Notes under the pieces: model-generated
Seen by the model: only the letters and a program-made list of their open reading frames with translations
The model's database searches: none
Told to the model about the DNA's origin: nothing
Translations under genes and position numbers: made by a program
From: Flavobacteriales bacterium
GTDB taxonomy: Bacteria > Bacteroidota > Bacteroidia > Flavobacteriales_D > Sanyastnellaceae
Direction of reading: 5' to 3'
Assembly: GCA_016780385.1 (NCBI GenBank)
Contig: JADHLY010000019.1
Location: forward strand, 1 to 36,740
DNA: 36,740 nucleotides
Shown here: in pieces, positions 32,401 through 36,740 of the stretch
Layout: every line of letters begins with the position of its first letter
Position numbering within the stretch: position 1 is the first letter of the stretch

Positions 32401-34811
32401 TGTCGGGTCCGGAGGATCTCCAAGGGGCCGACATAACGGAACCCTTCTCCCACCTCGGTGATGACACCATTGTGTTCGATGTCCTCTAGCGGCAAAGCAT
32501 AAGAATTGACATCCAACGTCATGAAATACGCGCCTTCAGACGCTTCGTCCTCGTTGGGCGACCAGGTGTTCTCGTAGTCCTGCTCGTAGTGGATGAGCTC
32601 ACCCCAACGGTTGTACACCGAAATGGTGGGACCGAGTGCACTGATGGCATTGCCCTTGATCTCATAGGCGTCGTTCTCACCATCGGCGTTAGGGGTGAAA
32701 ACATTGGGAATGATTTCAATGGCACAAGGGCCGAAATTGACGTCAAAACTCATGGCATCACTGCCGATGCAAGGAGGCGCCATGTTGACCACCACGTCGA
32801 TCACATCTGAGGCGTTGACCGTGAGCGAACTGCCCGTCTCAGCCAAGGAACCGTTGTTCTGGGAGGTCCACGAAAATTCCAGGTCCCATTCCGATGGCGC
32901 CAAAGTCGGCACCAAGATGTGGTTGTCCCCCAAGCAGAGCCCAAAGATCTCTTCGTCAGGCCCCAAGACGGGCGGAGCGTAGATGCCCACCGGCACTGTC
33001 GCAGTCGCCAGGCACTCGTCAATGTTGCCGCCTGTCATGTTCATGGTAACGGTGACATTGACCGGGGAATCGAGCCCATCTACGGCAGCGGTCGCCCCCG
33101 TATTGGAACCCGTGATGGCTTCAATTTCTCCTCCTGTCGTCTCCCAGGTCCAGTCCACATTCAAGTTGGAGGGAACGCCCGTTGTCGTCGCATTCAGTCC
33201 GACCGGCACCCCACACCAATTCTCCTGTGCTGTCAAGCTGACCTCAGGAGCGGGCTCCACGGTGACCACCATGGTGTCGTACGCCGTGCATCCAAAGTCG
33301 TTGGTCGCCGTGTAGACGTATTCGAAAATCCCCTGGTTCTCAGGAAGGATGGTGATGCCGTCACAATCGCCTCCATCCTCTACAATGAAGGGGCCCGTCC
33401 AGAACGAACTGTCGCAGTCGGCCCCAATCTGCGGGGTGAACACGACGGGCTCGGGGTACAATGCGGGATCAAAGTTGACATACCAATCGAAGATGAAGCC
33501 ATTGTCTGAACCCCAACTGTCGCAGACTTCCACCGTCCAGGTGCCATTCAAGGGGCACCCCTCCAGCAAGGTCCAAGGCTGATCGGACTCGTAGGTTCCA
33601 CTGGGCAATGTGCCCCCTGCATTGTCAGACCACGAGCCATTGGTGGCCTCCGGCGACCAGAAATAGTCATACCCCACTCCCGGATTGTTGGGGAGGGCGT
33701 CATTGTCCACCGGCTCACCGAGGAAGGTGCCGCCGCCACCTTGCTGGTGCACCCCCATGGAACTGCCGTCAGGACAGATGAAGGTGACCGTGAGATCGCC
33801 CATAAAGCTGTGCTCGAAATTGATAAAGAAGTTCTCAAAATCGTCCTCCGACTGAATGACCTGTCCAGAGCTAAACGCCGTCAATACGATGGACGAACTG
33901 AAACACTGGGTTTGGTCGTCAGGAATGAACAGACCTCCCCCAAAGTCAACCTGAGGCTCGCTGTCATAGGTAATGCCCTGTGCCACGCCCACCACGGGGT
34001 ATTCTTCGCCCGCACAGATCTGCAAGTCTTGGGTGGTTCCCTCAAAACTCGTTGGGGTCGACACCAAGATCAGGTGGTCCACAAGGTTGCCGTTTGGACA
34101 GTCGTTGTTGTCGACGATGAAGAGCTGTACGTTGTAAGCACCGGGCTCATCGTAGCTGTGGGACACGGTCGGACCGCTCTGGTCCGTGGTGCCGTCATCG
34201 AAATCCCAATCCCAAGTGGCAATGAGAAAGTCCTCCGCTGCTGTGGATCCGTTGCCATCAAATTGAATTTCCTCGCCCACACAAATTTGCAAGGGCACCG
34301 TCTCCACGGCTCCGTCGATGGTGGTCACCACATTGGCCTCAGGGCGCTGGCAGGGCTCCTCGCAGACGACCTCTGCCGTCCAGTTGGAGTTTTCTGTGGC
34401 GTCCGAGGTGAATTGCCAGGTGATGCAGCCGGAAGCGTTGGTGACGTCGTCCATCTGGCTCCAAATGTCCAAGCCTTGCAAATCGAAGCCTGTGTACACA
34501 CCGTCCGGAGCGCCCACCGCCTCATCGGCCAACCAGACGCTGAGGGTATCCCCCGCCCCCAGGGCACACAAATTGAAGTAGAAACTGATGACGGGGTTGG
34601 CCACCATGTCGGGGCAGAATGTCATCGTGAAGTCCGCATTGGGAGAGGCGTCACCCGCCGTGAGCCCATTGTCCACAAAGAAGAAATCACAGCCGGTGTA
34701 GGTCCCTCCTTGGGAAATGGAGACCTCTTGCCCCTGCACTGCCCCCCATCCCAGAAAGCAGAGCATACCCAGCACCTTGCAGAGCGCTGGGGAAAAGTTT
34801 GGTTTCAACAT
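32397..34811 (-). CDS. CUB/PKD/P-domain surface protein with gliding-motility (T9SS type B) C-terminal domain
   Basis: About 804 residues from the ATG at 34811; a TTG at 34823 would overlap the upstream gene. A signal peptide ends at VQGQ. Domains in order: a CUB-like beta-sandwich (nt about 34720-34360), a PKD domain with WDWDFDDGT (about 34310-34060), a P-domain-like module (about 33870-33470; FEHSFMGDLTVTFICPDG, NGTWTVEVCDSWGSDNG), further Ig-like stretches, and the type B sorting domain (from about 32710; NVFTPNADGENDAYEI, VYNRWGELIHY). It should be exported by the type IX system and displayed or released; binding target unknown. It lies 8 bases after the small exported protein gene, and its stop overlaps the helicase start. 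Confidence 0.92.
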   Translation of the reverse strand: MLKPNFSPALCKVLGMLCFLGWGAVQGQEVSISQGGTYTGCDFFFVDNGLTAGDASPNADFTMTFCPDMVANPVISFYFNLCALGAGDTLSVWLADEAVGAPDGVYTGFDLQGLDIWSQMDDVTNASGCITWQFTSDATENSNWTAEVVCEEPCQRPEANVVTTIDGAVETVPLQICVGEEIQFDGNGSTAAEDFLIATWDWDFDDGTTDQSGPTVSHSYDEPGAYNVQLFIVDNNDCPNGNLVDHLILVSTPTSFEGTTQDLQICAGEEYPVVGVAQGITYDSEPQVDFGGGLFIPDDQTQCFSSSIVLTAFSSGQVIQSEDDFENFFINFEHSFMGDLTVTFICPDGSSMGVHQQGGGGTFLGEPVDNDALPNNPGVGYDYFWSPEATNGSWSDNAGGTLPSGTYESDQPWTLLEGCPLNGTWTVEVCDSWGSDNGFIFDWYVNFDPALYPEPVVFTPQIGADCDSSFWTGPFIVEDGGDCDGITILPENQGIFEYVYTATNDFGCTAYDTMVVTVEPAPEVSLTAQENWCGVPVGLNATTTGVPSNLNVDWTWETTGGEIEAITGSNTGATAAVDGLDSPVNVTVTMNMTGGNIDECLATATVPVGIYAPPVLGPDEEIFGLCLGDNHILVPTLAPSEWDLEFSWTSQNNGSLAETGSSLTVNASDVIDVVVNMAPPCIGSDAMSFDVNFGPCAIEIIPNVFTPNADGENDAYEIKGNAISALGPTISVYNRWGELIHYEQDYENTWSPNEDEASEGAYFMTLDVNSYALPLEDIEHNGVITEVGEGFRYVGPLEILRTRQ

Positions 34812-34819
34812 CCTTGGGC

Positions 34820-35260
34820 TCAATTGTCTTTGGCCATTCTCGCCAGGTGGCGTGCATACAAATCCTGACAGCGTTTGGGGCTGTGGAATTGAATCACACC
34901 CCGATCCCCCACGTTGTAATTGGTGGGCAAATTGGGGTCCGCGACACGCTCAAAACGGTAGTCGCGTGGGTCAAAAGTGGCAGGGTCGAAGTCCGCAGCG
35001 CTGAATGGTGCTCCGCCCTCGATGGCAGAAGGCGCCCCATTCAGGTCTGGGAAACCTGCAGACTTGGATTGATCATTCAAGAACACCCACCCTTCTTTGG
35101 CGATGAAGTTCTCGAAGTCCTGTCCAGAATATTGATCACCTGAAACGGCTGATTTCACTGAGGTCGCAGCCACTTTCTGGGCTTGTGCCTGGACCGAAAC
35201 AAGCGCTGCAGAAAGCAGCAGCAAACAAGGAATGATGCGGGTCATGTTCATGGTTTCCAT
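34820..35260 (-). CDS. Small exported protein of unknown function
   Basis: About 146 residues from the ATG at 35260; two more ATGs follow at 35251 and 35245, all upstream of the hydrophobic core. The signal peptide (RIIPCLLLLSAALVSVQAQAQ) is clear. The mature part is about 120 residues, acidic in the middle, with a FENFIAKEGWVFLND segment and a C-terminal basic SPKRCQDLYARHLARMAKDN region. It has a single Cys after the signal peptide and no lipobox. I recognise no family. It leads the likely operon with the CUB/PKD surface protein and helicase. Confidence 0.75.
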   Translation of the reverse strand: METMNMTRIIPCLLLLSAALVSVQAQAQKVAATSVKSAVSGDQYSGQDFENFIAKEGWVFLNDQSKSAGFPDLNGAPSAIEGGAPFSAADFDPATFDPRDYRFERVADPNLPTNYNVGDRGVIQFHSPKRCQDLYARHLARMAKDN

Positions 35261-35332
35261 CTTTCCAACACAAATACTGTGGTCGGAGTTGCTCGAAAGT
35301 AGCACATTTGCCCCCCCTTGACTCCCCACCTT

Positions 35333-36499
35333 ATGCGACTTATCGAGGTTCAAGACGAGAAAACCCGCAAAGCCTTTCACGACGTGCCCCGCCGGATCTA
35401 CGCCGACGACCCCGTGTGGATACCACATTTAAAGCAAGACGTCGAAAAGGTGTTCGACCCCCAAGGCAACCGACTCTTCAAAAAAGGTGGCCTCGTCAAA
35501 CGCTGGCTGGCCCAGGACGAAAATGGCCAGTGGGCCGGAAGGATTGCGGCCTTTGTCAACCCCAAGTACAGCAAGGGCATGGAGCAGCCCACGGGTGGGC
35601 TTGGCTTCTTTGAGTCGACCGACGATGACAGCGTGGCCAACCTGCTGCTCGGTGCTGCAGAGGACTGGCTGAAAGAACAGGGCATGGAGGCGGTCGATGG
35701 CCCCATCAACTTTGGTGAAAAGGACAAGTTCTGGGGGCTGCTGGTGGACAATTTCAAGGACCTTTCGAGCTATGGCATGAACTACAACCGGGACTATTAC
35801 CGGCGGTTTTTCGAAGCCCGCGGATACCAGGTGTATTATGAGCAGTACATCTATGGCCGGGACATCCAACTCGCCGTCCAAGCCCCCTTTGCACGGAAGC
35901 GTGCGCAAATTGAAGCTCGGGGCGGATTCAAGGTGATTACCGCCCGCGACATCAGCGAAGCCCAGCTGGCTGAGTACTTCTGCACGACCTACAACAATGC
36001 CTGGGGCGGCCACCACGGCTTTGCCAAGATGCCGCTAAAACAAGCCCAGCGCACGGTCAAGACCCTCAAGCCCGTCATGGACAAGGACATTGTCTTTTTC
36101 GTCATGCACGGAGACAAGCCGGTGGCGTTTTACGTCAACATTCCCGAGCTGAACCAAATCTTTCAATATGTCAATGGCAACCTCAACATGTGGGGAAAGC
36201 TGAAATTCATGTACCACAAACTCAAGGGCACGGCAGACGTGATGGTCGGGGTGGTCTTCGGCATCGACCGAGCGTATCATGGCCAAGGCCTGGATGGCTA
36301 CATGATCGACATCGCGGGAAAGCAAATTCAGGCGAAAGGGAGGTACAAGACCACCACGTTGACATGGATTGGAGACTTCAATCCCAAGATGATTCGCATC
36401 GCTGAGAACCTCGGGACGGAGCGCACCAGAACCTACCAAACCCTGCGCAAACTCTTCGATCCAGCCAAACCATTCAAGCGGGTCCCCATCGCAAAATGA
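35333..36499 (+). CDS. GNAT-like (YghO-type) protein of unknown substrate
   Basis: About 388 residues from the ATG at 35333; a TTG at 35318 is weaker. The opening DVPRRIYADDPVWIPHL and the middle DGPINFGEKDKFWGLLVDNF are typical of a two-domain GNAT-related family found across Bacteroidota and annotated as YghO-like. A C-terminal GNAT-like acetyl-CoA region is suggested by VVFGIDRAYHGQGLDGYMI, similar to the GNAT pyrophosphate loop, followed by WIGDFNPKMIRIAENLG. No signal peptide, so it is cytosolic. Substrate unknown. It is transcribed toward the tRNA pair and is divergent from the small exported protein gene across 72 bases. Confidence 0.8.
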   Translation: MRLIEVQDEKTRKAFHDVPRRIYADDPVWIPHLKQDVEKVFDPQGNRLFKKGGLVKRWLAQDENGQWAGRIAAFVNPKYSKGMEQPTGGLGFFESTDDDSVANLLLGAAEDWLKEQGMEAVDGPINFGEKDKFWGLLVDNFKDLSSYGMNYNRDYYRRFFEARGYQVYYEQYIYGRDIQLAVQAPFARKRAQIEARGGFKVITARDISEAQLAEYFCTTYNNAWGGHHGFAKMPLKQAQRTVKTLKPVMDKDIVFFVMHGDKPVAFYVNIPELNQIFQYVNGNLNMWGKLKFMYHKLKGTADVMVGVVFGIDRAYHGQGLDGYMIDIAGKQIQAKGRYKTTTLTWIGDFNPKMIRIAENLGTERTRTYQTLRKLFDPAKPFKRVPIAK

Positions 36500-36530
36500 G
36501 CGAAGAAGCAAGGGAAATGCACCAGGGTGT

Positions 36531-36559
36531 TTGCCGGGTCGACATTCCCTCTATCTTTG
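36531..36559 (+). promoter_or_regulatory. Bacteroidota-type promoter for the tRNA pair
   Basis: TTG at 36531-36533 and TATCTTTG at 36552-36559 with an 18-base spacer match the Bacteroidota primary sigma factor pattern (TTG near -33 and TAnnTTTG near -7). The tRNA-Lys gene starts 45 bases after the -7 element. It is the only fully matching pair I found in the window. Confidence 0.65.
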
Positions 36560-36604
36560 CGCCCCCTTCTGGAAGCCCCAACGGGAGCCAAAGGAGGAAT
36601 TGGA

Positions 36605-36681
36605 CACCCCCTAGCTCAGCTGGTTAGAGCATCTCACTTTTAATGAGAGGGTCCTGGGTTCGAGCCCCAGGGGGGTGACCA
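36605..36681 (+). tRNA. tRNA-Lys(TTT)
   Basis: Full cloverleaf of 77 nt including an encoded CCA. Acceptor CACCCCC (36605-36611) pairs with GGGGGTG (36671-36677), with discriminator A. The D stem is GCTC/GAGC, the anticodon stem TCTCA/TGAGA holds loop CTTTTAA with anticodon TTT, and the T stem CTGGG/CCCAG holds TTCGAGC. All stems are fully paired. Confidence 0.97.
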
Positions 36682-36740
36682 GCCCAGGTGCTGAAATTGG
36701 TAGACAGGCATGGTTGAGGGCCATGTGTCCGTTAGGGCGT
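36682..36740 (+). tRNA. tRNA-Leu(GAG), 3' part outside the window
   Basis: It begins at the base directly after the CCA of tRNA-Lys. Visible are the acceptor 5' strand GCCCAGG, a three-base D stem (CTG/CAG) with GG in the loop, an anticodon stem CATGG/CCATG around TTGAGGG (anticodon GAG), and the start of a long variable arm (TGTCCGTTAGGGCGT), as expected for a class II leucine tRNA. The variable arm end, T arm and 3' acceptor strand lie beyond the window. Confidence 0.92.

Noticed and set aside
1-36740. CRISPR array, prophage, insertion sequence, toxin-antitoxin or SusC/SusD locus
   Set aside because: No direct-repeat/spacer pattern, transposase, integrase, phage structural gene, toxin-antitoxin pair or TonB-dependent receptor was recognised on either strand.

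Overview
The window looks like a Bacteroidota chromosome segment, most likely Flavobacteriales-like and possibly marine. The basis is two large surface proteins ending in the gliding-motility-associated C-terminal domain (type IX secretion, type B sorting), a DUF4494 protein, a canonical Bacteroidota promoter (TTG-N18-TATCTTTG) before a tRNA pair, and no obvious Shine-Dalgarno sequences before the starts I inspected. The DNA is clearly GC-rich for this group, so long antisense reading frames abound and were left out. Genes are dense: no gap between genes exceeds about 200 bases. No CRISPR array, insertion sequence, prophage or SusC/SusD pair was seen.

Region 1 (1-11368) is an exported-enzyme cluster. 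Six minus-strand genes with short spacing or overlap encode, in transcription order, a secreted endonuclease/exonuclease/phosphatase-fold enzyme, a DASS/SLC13-type transporter, a secreted protein with one EF-hand loop, a di-haem cytochrome c peroxidase-like protein, an endonuclease I-type secreted nuclease and an M14 zinc carboxypeptidase. A second, convergent endonuclease I paralogue lies at the left edge and loses its 5' end there. The two nucleases share a closely similar catalytic domain but have differently built Cys/Asp-rich tails, and both end in a double dockerin-like EF-hand segment.

Region 2 (11454-17456) is mostly housekeeping: a TrmA/RlmD-type RNA methyltransferase lacking the iron-sulphur cysteines, a translationally coupled PyrR-like phosphoribosyltransferase, shikimate kinase, the ClpB disaggregase and a fumarylacetoacetate-hydrolase-family enzyme.

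Region 3 (17481-23700) concerns the cell envelope: an OmpA-family protein, a polyprenyl-phosphate sugar-1-phosphate transferase, a lipoprotein and a large L-type-lectin adhesin with a 219-residue super-repeat and a type B sorting domain.

Region 4 (23772-30459) holds a small transaldolase-family enzyme, a DksA/TraR zinc-finger protein, a YciO-type protein, a large secreted metzincin protease that again ends in dockerin-like motifs, protein-L-isoaspartate methyltransferase, a Gfo/Idh/MocA oxidoreductase and a DUF4494 protein.

Region 5 (30481-36740) has a likely three-gene operon (small exported protein, CUB/PKD/P-domain adhesin, superfamily 1 helicase), a GNAT-like protein, and tRNA-Lys(TTT) directly abutting tRNA-Leu(GAG), which runs off the window.

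The theme most worth pursuing is the dockerin-like EF-hand segment (core DxDxDGxxxxxD followed by DVLxxLxxFG). It caps all three large secreted hydrolases (two nucleases, one protease) where a type IX sorting domain might be expected. A half-copy sits at the N-terminus of a fourth exported protein. I saw no cohesin partner in the window, so any function as an anchoring or export tag is inference.
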